From JBGSKY01 sp041740995 (lineage in GTDB: Bacteria; Planctomycetota; Planctomycetia; Pirellulales; Pirellulaceae): a stretch of DNA of 34,466 nt. Both the position numbers and the translations under genes were made by a program. How positions within the stretch are numbered: the first letter of the stretch is position 1; every line of letters begins with the position of its first letter. The DNA is taken from contig JBGSKY010000101.1 in assembly GCA_041740995.1 (NCBI GenBank), positions 1 to 34,466 of the forward strand, read 5' to 3'. The notes below the pieces were generated by a model, which was given only the letters and a program-made list of their open reading frames with translations, was not told the DNA's origin and did no database searches. This document shows positions 1 to 8,377 of this stretch, piece by piece.

Positions 1-309
1 TTTGCCCGGGAAGAGCCGCAGCCACCGCAGGGCCGTTTCGCGATCTGACCAGGTCGCCACCACGTCGGGGCGTGTTCTGGTCACAACGTGAATATGATTC
101 GAGAGGATCGCGTAGGTCAGCACATCGACACCAAAGACGCAGGCCAGCAATTCGAGTCGTCGCCGAATCCACTCGCGGCGGAATTCGTAGTCTTTGCCGG
201 ACACAGCATCGACACCGGCCAGGTAAGCTCGTCGAACGCAGCGCTGCACGCAATGCACGATAGCCACTTCGGTTGGATCAAACGTTTCGGTTCGGGGCGC
301 TCTAGGCAT
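1..309 (-). CDS. REP-associated tyrosine transposase (IS200-like, HUH), 3' part cut by window edge
   Basis: Reverse-strand reading from the ATG at 309 gives an open frame of 103 codons that runs off the window, beginning MPRAPRTETFDPTEVAIVHC. It contains the SNHIHVV motif (about residues 70-76), which is the HUH metal-binding histidine pair of Y1 single-strand transposases; the catalytic tyrosine would lie in the missing part. The rest (CVQRCVRRAYLAG, REWIRRRLELLA) is typical of the REP-associated (RAYT) proteins that are abundant in Rhodopirellula-like genomes. Such proteins are associated with palindromic REP sequences, and a hairpin is indeed found 50 bases upstream (357-379). Seen: frame and HUH motif. 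Known: family. Inferred: that the gene is intact beyond the edge. Confidence 0.85.
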   Translation of the reverse strand, partial: MPRAPRTETFDPTEVAIVHCVQRCVRRAYLAGVDAVSGKDYEFRREWIRRRLELLACVFGVDVLTYAILSNHIHVVTRTRPDVVATWSDRETALRWLRLFPGK

Positions 310-356
310 AACAGATTCTCCTTTGCGGTCAGCCTATCAAACCACGAGCTCCCACA

Positions 357-379
357 CAATAGGTGGCTGGCACCTATTG
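357..379. repeat. REP-like hairpin upstream of the transposase
   Basis: A perfect 9-base inverted repeat, CAATAGGTG (357-365) and CACCTATTG (371-379), is separated by the loop GCTGG. Position just outside a RAYT-type transposase gene fits the REP/RAYT arrangement, in which the transposase acts on such palindromes. It could also fold as a simple transcript hairpin. Confidence 0.65.
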
Positions 380-436
380 CCTTTTCCTATTGCCTTTTGC
401 ACCTATTGCCAGCACCTATTGCCAGCACCTATTGCC
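373..436. repeat. Short tandem repeat of CACCTATTGCC units
   Basis: The core CCTATTGCC occurs five times: at 373-381, 386-394, 402-410, 415-423 and 428-436. The last two sit in perfect 13-base units AGCACCTATTGCC (411-423 and 424-436), and the preceding unit (398-410) differs by one base. The core is the right arm of the neighbouring hairpin, so the array looks like decay or slippage products of the REP-like element. It is too short and too compact to be a CRISPR array. Confidence 0.75.
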
Positions 437-472
437 AAATTGCGGAAAACGCGTCAGCGATTATCAGGCCCG

Positions 473-1870
473 TCAAACACGAGCAATCTCGTTCTTGCGA
501 TGCTTCGATGCGATCCAGATCCAGCCTTTGACTTCAGTTTCAGCCTCCGTTCGGATTACGATTTCTTCGTGGCGAATCTCAGCAAATCCGACTTCATTCA
601 ATTGCCTCTGAACGTACTCTTGCGAGTGTGAGTAGCGTCCTGTCTTATGCAATGTAAAGTCTTTTATTTCGTATTTTGAATCGGCTGAAGTGGTCGCATG
701 CGCTTCGAGAGTAAAAACTAGCAGTCCGCCATCATGCATGAGACAATCGTGCGCCGCTTGAAGCACATCGCCCAGCAAACCAAAATAGTTCAGCGTATCG
801 GCGGATACCAAAACATCGAACGAATTAACATTTCTCAAGAGAAAATGTGTGAGTTCTTCGCACACAAGATCGTCGTAAAGATTCTTTGCTCGCGCAATTT
901 CAATCATTTGCGATGAAAGATCGACTCCAATCATTTGGTCAACAAGCGATTTGACATGAACGGCCATCAATCCTGTTCCGCAGCCAGCATCCAGCAACTT
1001 GATCGGCTTGTTCATGGCCTTCAAATCGTTCGCAATGAGCTTACCAATTCGCTGCGGCGCTTCATAACTTAAGTCGGCTAGACTCGCCTCAAAAGTAGAC
1101 GCGAATCGATCAAACACATCACGTACATATTCGTCTGAAGCGCGGCTAGGGATTTCTTCAGCGCGATATCCGGCAAGAAGATGCTTGGCTACTTCGTTCG
1201 TCGGCTCGACAGTGCGCCAATTCTCGAAGGCTTCCATGATTTGCTCCCGGTCATTGGACTGCTGTAGAACTTTAATCAGTCTTGGATGCAAATCCAATCG
1301 CTCCGGTGCTAGCTTGATTGCTTGACGATATGCTTTGGCTGCGTCAAACCACGCTTCTTGCTCTTGGTATAGTCTTGCTAACTCAATCACAGGTTCTACT
1401 TTTGATGGCCAGCGATCGATAGCCTTAGCGCACTCGGCAATCGCCTGCTCACGTTCGCCTACTTCTCGAAGTACGAGAATTAGGTTTTGGACATATTCAA
1501 AACGGTCGGGATCGTTTGCCATCAATTGTCGAAGTAATGTCTGAGCCGTCGTAAATTCTCCGACTAGAAAGGCAGTCTTTGCAAAGACCTGGACCGTCAC
1601 CAAGTCTGACTTCGCAATCTCATACGCCTGCTTCAGGCAATGATAAGCTTTCGCTGGCTCCGAAATCTTTAGCCAAGCGTCTCCTTCGATGAACCAATCT
1701 CTGGCAGATCGATTTAAAGCCGCAGACCAGGAAGAATAGGCTTCAACAACGGTCTGAAAATCTCCTTGATCCCATGCCGTCTGAGCGGTCCGCCGAATGG
1801 TTGCACAATTGCGTTTCGCGGCAGTTTGGGCCGTTTTCTTTTGCGACGTATCTTTGCGTTGCTTTTTCAA
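473..1870 (-). CDS. TPR-repeat SAM-dependent methyltransferase (COG4976-like)
   Basis: The 465-residue product has a basic N-terminus, TPR-like helical repeats over about residues 25-225, and a C-terminal class I methyltransferase. Motif I reads LLDAGCGTG (about 292-300), followed by an acidic loop after GVDLS. The linker SRASDEYVRDVFDRFASTFE matches the stretch that precedes the fold in TPR-containing predicted methyltransferases. The substrate cannot be told from sequence; members are thought to methylate small molecules or proteins in the cytoplasm. The frame opens with TTG at 1870, preceded by AAGAGAG about 8 bases upstream; there is no convincing ATG further in until well inside the TPR region, so TTG is the chosen start. 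It is monocistronic by appearance, 154 bases from the next gene upstream. Confidence 0.82.
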   Translation of the reverse strand: MKKQRKDTSQKKTAQTAAKRNCATIRRTAQTAWDQGDFQTVVEAYSSWSAALNRSARDWFIEGDAWLKISEPAKAYHCLKQAYEIAKSDLVTVQVFAKTAFLVGEFTTAQTLLRQLMANDPDRFEYVQNLILVLREVGEREQAIAECAKAIDRWPSKVEPVIELARLYQEQEAWFDAAKAYRQAIKLAPERLDLHPRLIKVLQQSNDREQIMEAFENWRTVEPTNEVAKHLLAGYRAEEIPSRASDEYVRDVFDRFASTFEASLADLSYEAPQRIGKLIANDLKAMNKPIKLLDAGCGTGLMAVHVKSLVDQMIGVDLSSQMIEIARAKNLYDDLVCEELTHFLLRNVNSFDVLVSADTLNYFGLLGDVLQAAHDCLMHDGGLLVFTLEAHATTSADSKYEIKDFTLHKTGRYSHSQEYVQRQLNEVGFAEIRHEEIVIRTEAETEVKGWIWIASKHRKNEIARV

Positions 1871-2024
1871 TTCAAACTCTCTTGCTCGGGATAGCCATTA
1901 CCATTTTGAACTGTGATTCGGCTTTGCGTCGAGTAATACTCAGAAGATTCCTCTGCGTTAGATTGAAAGCTTGCTTACTTTTTGTTGCACTTGGGTTGAA
2001 CTTTATCTCTATCAATCTCTTTGT

Positions 2025-2903
2025 CTAATACGGGTAGGCTTTAAGCACTGCCGTCACAGGAAAATGATCTGACGGAGTGTGTCCGTCTTTTTGGGTTCGA
2101 TCGATGCCCGCTGAATCGATAGTGAACGAAGGCGAGACGCCAATCCAATCAATGCGAGCTCCGGTTGTGTTTTCGGGTTTGAAATCGGTGAAGGTGCCCT
2201 CCTTGGCCATTGGTTTAGGGTGAGCCGATCGGTAGCTGTCAACGATCGGTGATGGTTGACCGGCGATGTCGCTGAAGAGACTTTGATAAGGATCGCTACG
2301 CTCGCCAGCGTTGAAGTCTCCGGTGACAATCACATGATCGCTGCCACGTAGCGATTCGATTTGGTTCCGTAGCAATCGCGCCGATTCGTTTCTCGCGGTG
2401 ACGCCGATATGATCGAAATGCGTGTTGAAGAAAATCACATTGTTGCCGCTGCTCTTCAAATCTTTTAGGCGTACCCAAGTCACCATTCGAGTCAGCGAGC
2501 TGTCCCAACTGACGCTGCCTGGTATTTGCGGCGATTCACTAAGCCAGAAGTGACCTTCCTCCAATTTTGTGTAGCGATCCTTCTTGAAGAATAACGCCGC
2601 CATTTCGCCATTCAATTTTCCATCGACGCGTCCGACACCAACGCTTTTGTAATTCGGCAGATGCTCAGCGATATAGTCGCGTTGAAAGCCAAGCGTCTCT
2701 TGTGTCCCTAGTAAATCAGGATCAAAGGCCGCAATCGTCGCGATTAGAAACTCCTTGCGAAGGTCCCAGTGATTGTCGCCATCTTTGGCAGTTCCGTAGC
2801 GAATGTTAAAACTCATCACGCGCGTGACTGACGACAACTCCTGAGCAAACGTCATCGCGGAGGAACTGAGTAGGATGATGTAAATGAGGAGTAGCTTAAA
2901 CAT
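2025..2903 (-). CDS. Secreted endonuclease/exonuclease/phosphatase-fold hydrolase
   Basis: The 292-residue product (from ATG 2903) starts with a signal peptide, MFKLLLIYIILLSSSAMTFA, with cleavage likely before QE. All the hallmark blocks of the EEP (exonuclease III/DNase I) fold are visible: VMSFNIRYG, GTQETLGFQ, VTGDFNAGE, ARIDWIG and SDHFPVTAVL, which supply the metal-binding Asn, Glu, Asp and His. Substrate is open: secreted members act on nucleic acids, phospholipids or phosphoesters. The frame extends upstream to a TTG at 2942, but that would put 13 residues ahead of the signal peptide, so the ATG is preferred. It lies 67 bases downstream of the DUF1080-like gene on the same strand and may share its transcript. 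Confidence 0.85.
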   Translation of the reverse strand: MFKLLLIYIILLSSSAMTFAQELSSVTRVMSFNIRYGTAKDGDNHWDLRKEFLIATIAAFDPDLLGTQETLGFQRDYIAEHLPNYKSVGVGRVDGKLNGEMAALFFKKDRYTKLEEGHFWLSESPQIPGSVSWDSSLTRMVTWVRLKDLKSSGNNVIFFNTHFDHIGVTARNESARLLRNQIESLRGSDHVIVTGDFNAGERSDPYQSLFSDIAGQPSPIVDSYRSAHPKPMAKEGTFTDFKPENTTGARIDWIGVSPSFTIDSAGIDRTQKDGHTPSDHFPVTAVLKAYPY

Positions 2904-2970
2904 GATAATCGGACTACAAAAGGAAGGTTGAAGGATTTGCAAAAGCGGTCGAGATATTCGTCTGCGATTG

Positions 2971-3648
2971 TTAATGAGTCCGGAGTTCGAAGTGGTCGTA
3001 GTGGACTTCGCGATTCACCGTGGTGATATTCATGTTCGATTTCGTCGGGTGCGCGATGCCTTCGGATTGTAGTCGTCCAACTTTCTCGCCATCGATCGAA
3101 ACTTCCATAACATCGCCTTCGATCCGAATGACCAAATCATGCCATGCATCCGAATCGAGTTTAATGGTATTGCGAGAGGTCTTCTGTTTGAGCATCGCCT
3201 CGGTTTCCGCGTCGAGTTTCTCTCCGGCCTGTCGTTTTTCGCGAATGTCCTTGCGAAATTGGCCCGTTTTGCCGTCGTAAAGCGTCACCGCACGAGGGCT
3301 GACGGCGACATGGCAAATGTGACCGGCGTGAGAGCCTTTGAATTCTAAATCTCTTATCATGACCGAAAAACTTGGCGAACCATGGAATTGAAACGAAACC
3401 GCGACTTCTATATCAGCCTGCGGCGAAAACTCGATCGTATTTACTGAAGGATGGTCCGCACCCTCTGGCGTGATTCCGACGAGAACTCCGTCGCGAACCA
3501 ACGATTCGCTTTTCCAGCTTCCCCATCGCTTGTTGAGTGTTGCTTCTGAGAACTCGTCTTTAAAAAGCGTCTTGTCGAATTCAATTGCTTGGCAGATAGA
3601 CGTGCTGATGACTACAAAAACAACCAGCGTTGAAAAAAAGGTTTGCAT
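2971..3648 (-). CDS. Secreted DUF1080-like (concanavalin-A fold) protein
   Basis: The 225-residue product begins with a signal peptide (MQTFFSTLVVFVVISTSICQA). The body, with LFKDEFSEATLNKRWGSWK, RDGVLVG, GHICHVAVSP, WHDLVIRIEGDVMEVSIDG and ending NREVHYDHFELR, has the alternating beta pattern of the 3-keto-disaccharide hydrolase/DUF1080 jelly-roll group, which is greatly expanded in planctomycetes and linked to sugar binding or cleavage. No catalytic residue can be named. The frame extends to a TTG at 3696, but the ATG at 3648 places the signal peptide at the very N-terminus and is chosen. The next gene downstream on the same strand is also secreted. Confidence 0.72.
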   Translation of the reverse strand: MQTFFSTLVVFVVISTSICQAIEFDKTLFKDEFSEATLNKRWGSWKSESLVRDGVLVGITPEGADHPSVNTIEFSPQADIEVAVSFQFHGSPSFSVMIRDLEFKGSHAGHICHVAVSPRAVTLYDGKTGQFRKDIREKRQAGEKLDAETEAMLKQKTSRNTIKLDSDAWHDLVIRIEGDVMEVSIDGEKVGRLQSEGIAHPTKSNMNITTVNREVHYDHFELRTH

Positions 3649-3744
3649 CGTATGTGACTCGTCGTAAGTGGTGAGACAGGTCGAAACTGGAATCAAAAAT
3701 CGCCGACTGTGAAGTTCTTCAAAGTTTAGTGACGCGCGTTCAAT

Positions 3745-4134
3745 TTAGACAACGGATCTCGGTTGTTCGAAGCCCCACGAAGCGGCCATCGCATCGGCTG
3801 CTTCTTCGACGTCCGTAATCTCTCCCCAGCCGCCGTTTCTTAAAAAGGCATGGGCAAATTCGTGTGCAATCACGTACAAGGCAAACTGCTCCGCTGCATC
3901 GGCAAGTTTTAATCGAAGCACAATGCAGCGACTAACATCTCCAACACGACCAGGCGCCGGCATTAAGAAGGACCAACCCACGCCTGGTCGATAGTTGTCG
4001 GCGATGACCTGGAAACGGTCGTCCTCTAGAAAGTCTTGCTGCACCTCGATTGGGAGATTCTCGAGCACATGCATAACCCGACGTTGCAAGTTTGGGTATT
4101 CGGTAAAGGGGTTGAGGTAAGCAGCGAAACGCAT
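3745..4134 (-). CDS. Small HExxH protein, putative zinc metallopeptidase-like
   Basis: A 129-residue cytoplasmic-looking protein without signal peptide. VIAHEFAHAFL supplies an HExxH zinc motif at residues 91-95, and DVEEAAD (about 108-114) about 15 residues later could give the third, glutamate ligand (E110 or E111), as in gluzincins. The N-terminal 85 residues carry no recognisable domain, and the whole is much shorter than most peptidases, so it may be a minimal peptidase or a protein that only keeps the fold. The start is ATG 4134. It is separated from the DUF1080-like gene by 96 bases. Motif seen; activity inferred. Confidence 0.65.
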   Translation of the reverse strand: MRFAAYLNPFTEYPNLQRRVMHVLENLPIEVQQDFLEDDRFQVIADNYRPGVGWSFLMPAPGRVGDVSRCIVLRLKLADAAEQFALYVIAHEFAHAFLRNGGWGEITDVEEAADAMAASWGFEQPRSVV

Positions 4135-4663
4135 GAATCAATTAAACTTCTTTTGGAATCAAGAACTGGCAATTTTCGGCCAACCGTATGCGCACAAAGA
4201 GACTTATTGTATCACGGCAGTCGCCTTAGCGAAGACAAATGGGTATCAAGCCTAACGCGAATTTATGCGAAAGAATTTTCGGCGGGATCGCTCGTGGCAA
4301 CATACCCGCTGACAAACAAACGACTTGAATGGCAGAGTGAGACCTGATGTTCGACTTTCTGGATTTCAAGTCCTGGGTAGGTCAGGACTGGTCCTGACCT
4401 ACGTTAAGTTTGCTGCACTTCACCACGAACCTGTCAAAAATTGTCTCAATGTTTCTCGCAGCTGATTGTCGCTGACATGCGTGTATTTGCTTGCAAAACC
4501 GGCTGGCTGTTTGCGCAATCTGCGGCGATTGTTTTGCTTTTAGTGAATATTACTTAGCAATAGATTGAAGCGATCAGTTTGCGACATCCGAATATATCGA
4601 TTGGGTAGTGGTCGTTTTCTCAAATTTCGCGCTGTTTCGAGTTTCTACTTGAGTCAGGCAGCG
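4135..4663. other. Non-coding stretch between the HExxH gene and the secretin gene
   Basis: About 530 bases hold no frame I believe in. They separate divergent genes, so promoters for both should lie here, but I cannot place a clear -35/-10 pair. The main visible structure is the palindrome at 4377-4402. The secretin frame stays open back to a TTG at 4565, so part of this stretch could be coding if that start is used. Confidence 0.5.
4377..4402. repeat. Perfect 12-base-arm palindrome, dispersed repeat copy
   Basis: The arms GTAGGTCAGGAC (4377-4388) and GTCCTGACCTAC (4391-4402) are exact reverse complements around a TG centre. The core CAGGACyGGTCCTGrCCTACG recurs at 19807-19827, so this is a copy of a dispersed palindromic repeat rather than a gene-specific terminator. 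It lies upstream of both flanking genes, where a terminator would not be expected. Confidence 0.7.
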
Positions 4664-7600
4664 ATGCTTTTGAGCACATCAACGTTGTGTGGGGCTGTCG
4701 TGATCGATCGAATTTTTCAAGCGGTTATCAATCAAGCATCGCGGGTGGTCATCACCGTATTTGTTGCCGCCGCAAGTATATTAGCGCCTCAAAGTGCGTG
4801 GAGCCAGAGACCAGCGAGCCTTCCGCAGGTCAACAACGGTGGCATGACCAACAGTCAGGTGGTTCCTGCCCAGTTTACGCAAAATAACAATCCAACTTCA
4901 AAGCTCGAAATTTATAATCTGCCGCCAGAAATGGTCGGCACTGTCGCAGCGACTTTGCGGATTAAATACGGGGTTGATCCAACTGTAACGATAACGACTG
5001 AGCCAGGCACTGATCGTCTGATGGTGCTCGCCGGCGCAACCGTTCACAGCGAGATTGCAGATGCTGTCAACCGAATCAACAACGAAGTCGGCCTGAAAGT
5101 TCCAACTAGCAGTGGACAAGCTCCTTCGCCGGTTGAAACGCAGCGAATCTATCAACTTAGAAACACGAATTGGCAAGGCCTTGAAAACGATTTGGTTGCG
5201 ATGGGTGGCCGATTGCTTTCAATCTATAACACTTCGCAAGGTGATTTAGCAGACTATCGTTTACCGGTTATGGATCGAGCTCAAAGCGACATCCGAATTG
5301 ATCGCCGAAACAACTCGGTGCTGCTCCAAGGGGCTAGCAAGCAAGTTGCAGCCTGGCAAAAAATCGTAGCTGCCTTGGATAACGGTCATCAAAACGGTGC
5401 CGCTCCCACACACATCGTTCCGATGGACCAAGCCAAACCTGATCGAATCCGAAGGGCGGTAACGCTAGTCCGTATGGTAGCCTTTCAAAACGACGTTCAA
5501 ACGGACGACTCAACTGGAGTCGTGCAACTTCCGTCGGATGATTCCGATGGAGACGTCGCTGCGACGGCGATCGGTAGCGCAGACGGACTTGGCGAAGAAA
5601 GCGGACTCTTTGGTGATGTGCAAATCGAGTTCGTGCCGGAATTGGGACTGGTAATTGTTCGTGGCAGCAAGCGCGATGTGCAACGCGTATTACAAGTCAT
5701 CGACGAGATCAAAAAACAGAGCGAAGGCACGCAACCGCAAGTAGAAGTTGTGCCTCTGGAATACGTCGATTCGATTGCGCTGGCTACCATTCTTAACGAG
5801 TTGTACACGGCAAATTTCGCGCAACGGCAAGGAACGGTTTCAATTACCGGACTGGGCCAGCCCAATGCAATATTGCTGATTGGTCGTCGAGAGGCGATGG
5901 ATTCGATCCTTGAGCTGATTACGAAACTAGATAAGCCGCTGGATCCATCGAGCCAATTGAAAGTCTTTAAGCTACTACACACCTCAGCGGTCGATCTACA
6001 AACCATCGTACGAGACTTCTTTGTCACTCGACCCGGTTCCGATACAAATGCGAGAGCCGCTTTGGGCACTCGTGTCAGTGTGATCGCGGACTATCGGACT
6101 AATGCGTTGATTGTGCAAGCGAGTCCTCGTGACTTGCTAGAACTCGCTAAACTAATTGACGAGATCGATGTCGCATCAACGCAAGCGGAAAACGAAATCC
6201 GTGTCTTCCCATTGCGTAATGCCATCTCTGATGAACTGCAGCCAATCTTGCAATCAGCCATCAACGGACAAGCAGCCGACGGTGGCACGACTGGTCAAGC
6301 AACGCCGCCTAGCAGCAAGCTGTCTATTCAGACCGGTCCAGAAACGCGGCTTAATTCAGGTATCTTGGCGGGAGTCGTCGTGACCTCCAATCCAAGCATC
6401 AACTCGTTGGTCGTACGTGCTCCGTCCAAGAGTATGGAGCTGATTGGAGCGTTGATCGAACAACTCGATCAGCCACCTAATATCGAATCGCAAATCAAGG
6501 TATTTCCAATCGAGAACAACGACGCAACGGCGCTTGCACAAATCATTCAGCAAGTGTTCGGGCAGGCCGTCACCGCCGGCGTTGCCACCAGCGGAATCGG
6601 GGCTGGCTTTAACACAGCGGCGGCCAATCAAGGCGCCGGCAATGATGCGCTGGTTCCCTTACGAGTGTCGGTCGATACACGTAGCAACAGCATTATTGCC
6701 AGTGGAAGTAAGGGCGATTTAGAGGTCGTCGAAGTGTTGCTTTGGCGATTGGATGAAAAGGGAGTTCAAACTCGTCGTACACAAGTCGTCTGGCTGCGAA
6801 ACAGCGATGCTAATGCCGTTGCAACAGCCATTCAAACCTTCCTAACCAATCAACGGACCGCAATTCAGCAACAATTGCTTCAAGGTCAGGCGATCAGTAT
6901 CTACGAACAAATCGATCAAGAAGTCATCGTGGTGGCAGAACCAGCAACGAACTCATTGCTAATTAGTGCAACGCCTCGATACTACGAGCAAATTTTGGAA
7001 GTCATCGAACGGCTTGATCGTCGTCCGCCGCTGATCATGGTCCAAATTCTGCTAGCCGAAGTTTCACTCGATGACACGTTTGAGTTTGGTGCGGAATTTG
7101 GCCTGCAAGACTCATTGATCTTTGACCGAAACTCAGCGACTGGCGGAACACTCTCTAGCCCAGCGTTCAACCTAACCACACCATTGACCGGAGCGGTCAC
7201 AACTGGCCAAACTCAGAAAGTGGCTGGTCAAGGTTTGTCAGGCTTCGGTCTGGGACGAAGCAATTCGACTTTGGGTTACGGTGGCTTGGTGCTGTCGGCG
7301 GCAAGCGAGTCGGTAAACATCCTTGTCCGCGCATTGCAAGATGCCAATCGCTTACAGATTCTTTCCCGACCGCAAATCATGACGCTTGATACCGTCGAAG
7401 CCTATGTGCAAGTTGGTCAGCAAGTTCCTCGCGTGCAGAGCGTCGCGTCTGGATCCGTAGCTGTTGCTCCCACAATTTCAACCGTCGACGTGCCAGTCGG
7501 GTTGATCATGCGGATTCAACCTCGAACCAATCAAGACGGACTGATTTTGTTGGATGTCCAAATCGAACGTTCCTCTTTAGGGCCGACCGATACAGGGATC

Positions 7601-8278
7601 CCTGTCGGATTCTCGGCCAACGGCGACGTAATTCGATCACCAGTCATTAATACGACTCGGGCGCAAACTCGTGTCAGTGCTTACGATGGACAGACGGTAG
7701 TGTTTGCTGGTTTGATTACCAAGTCACGCGCAACTCGTTCGCGAAGAATCCCGTACCTAGCCGATATTCCAATCGCAGGTAACCTCTTCAAATTCGATAG
7801 CGAGACTGAAAGTCGTTCGGAATTACTAGCAGTAATGACGCCGCGTATCGTTCACAGTGAGGCCGATTTGGAGATGATCAATCAAATCGAAAGCGCACGA
7901 ATGAGTTGGTGTCTTGCTGACGTGGTAAATATTAATGGAGTGCCAAACCTGTCACCCGGCAATGGTCTTTGGGGACCACCATGTTCGCAAATCATTTACC
8001 CAGACGTTCAGCCGACGGTTGAATACATCGATGGTTTGCCGGTCGATCCAATGATCGAGCTGAACATGGTTCCAAGCAGCCCGGCTTCACCAGCCAATGT
8101 GCCCAGCATCCTCAATCCAGTAGTTGTTCCTCAAGCCAATTCGACCCCGTTAAAGGGCAATTTGGTGTCTGCGAAAACGAATACGACGGACGACTCGACA
8201 ATTCAAGCGGCCCCGGCATTCAATTTCCAGAACAATGATGGCGCACCACCGATGCAGCCGCAAAGTGTTGGGTACTAA
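4664..8278 (+). CDS. Giant secretin (GspD/PilQ-type outer-membrane channel) with about eight N-type modules
   Basis: The product (1204 residues from ATG 4664) forms a multimeric outer-membrane gate. A hydrophobic export segment (VVITVFVAAASILA) lies near the N-terminus. Then come about eight alpha/beta modules of the secretin N0/NolW kind, each opening with a strand such as IYQLRN, VVPLEY, VFKLLH, VFPLRN, VFPIEN or VVWLRN and closing with a helix like IDEIKK or IERLD. From about residue 787 (PPLIMVQILLAEV) follows the C-terminal secretin domain, including SRPQIMTLD, GQQVPRV, TRVSAYDGQTVVFAGLI and IPYLADIPIAGNLF. Typical type II secretins have four N modules and 600-700 residues. An ATG with AGG about 7 bases upstream was chosen; the frame extends to TTG 4565. 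No other secretion-system gene is nearby except the lipoprotein downstream. Confidence 0.9.
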   Translation: MLLSTSTLCGAVVIDRIFQAVINQASRVVITVFVAAASILAPQSAWSQRPASLPQVNNGGMTNSQVVPAQFTQNNNPTSKLEIYNLPPEMVGTVAATLRIKYGVDPTVTITTEPGTDRLMVLAGATVHSEIADAVNRINNEVGLKVPTSSGQAPSPVETQRIYQLRNTNWQGLENDLVAMGGRLLSIYNTSQGDLADYRLPVMDRAQSDIRIDRRNNSVLLQGASKQVAAWQKIVAALDNGHQNGAAPTHIVPMDQAKPDRIRRAVTLVRMVAFQNDVQTDDSTGVVQLPSDDSDGDVAATAIGSADGLGEESGLFGDVQIEFVPELGLVIVRGSKRDVQRVLQVIDEIKKQSEGTQPQVEVVPLEYVDSIALATILNELYTANFAQRQGTVSITGLGQPNAILLIGRREAMDSILELITKLDKPLDPSSQLKVFKLLHTSAVDLQTIVRDFFVTRPGSDTNARAALGTRVSVIADYRTNALIVQASPRDLLELAKLIDEIDVASTQAENEIRVFPLRNAISDELQPILQSAINGQAADGGTTGQATPPSSKLSIQTGPETRLNSGILAGVVVTSNPSINSLVVRAPSKSMELIGALIEQLDQPPNIESQIKVFPIENNDATALAQIIQQVFGQAVTAGVATSGIGAGFNTAAANQGAGNDALVPLRVSVDTRSNSIIASGSKGDLEVVEVLLWRLDEKGVQTRRTQVVWLRNSDANAVATAIQTFLTNQRTAIQQQLLQGQAISIYEQIDQEVIVVAEPATNSLLISATPRYYEQILEVIERLDRRPPLIMVQILLAEVSLDDTFEFGAEFGLQDSLIFDRNSATGGTLSSPAFNLTTPLTGAVTTGQTQKVAGQGLSGFGLGRSNSTLGYGGLVLSAASESVNILVRALQDANRLQILSRPQIMTLDTVEAYVQVGQQVPRVQSVASGSVAVAPTISTVDVPVGLIMRIQPRTNQDGLILLDVQIERSSLGPTDTGIPVGFSANGDVIRSPVINTTRAQTRVSAYDGQTVVFAGLITKSRATRSRRIPYLADIPIAGNLFKFDSETESRSELLAVMTPRIVHSEADLEMINQIESARMSWCLADVVNINGVPNLSPGNGLWGPPCSQIIYPDVQPTVEYIDGLPVDPMIELNMVPSSPASPANVPSILNPVVVPQANSTPLKGNLVSAKTNTTDDSTIQAAPAFNFQNNDGAPPMQPQSVGY

Positions 8279-8377
8279 CCAGTCGAGAAATTTAAGTAGT
8301 GCAAACTTTTGCACGCAAGAAGCACTTTCACTGCAACGCCGATTAGACGAACAAAAACAACAAACGATCTGACAAGG

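Noticed and set aside
373..436. Possible CRISPR array
   Set aside because: Units are 9-13 bases with spacing of 0-5 bases and no unique spacers; this is a simple tandem repeat.
4036..4347. 103-codon plus-strand frame overlapping the 5' half of the HExxH gene
   Set aside because: No recognisable domain and no start signal; the reverse-strand frame has a coherent HExxH motif instead.
5497..6069. 190-codon frame antisense to the secretin gene
   Set aside because: Ser/Thr/Arg-rich translation without motifs, fully inside a well-supported gene.
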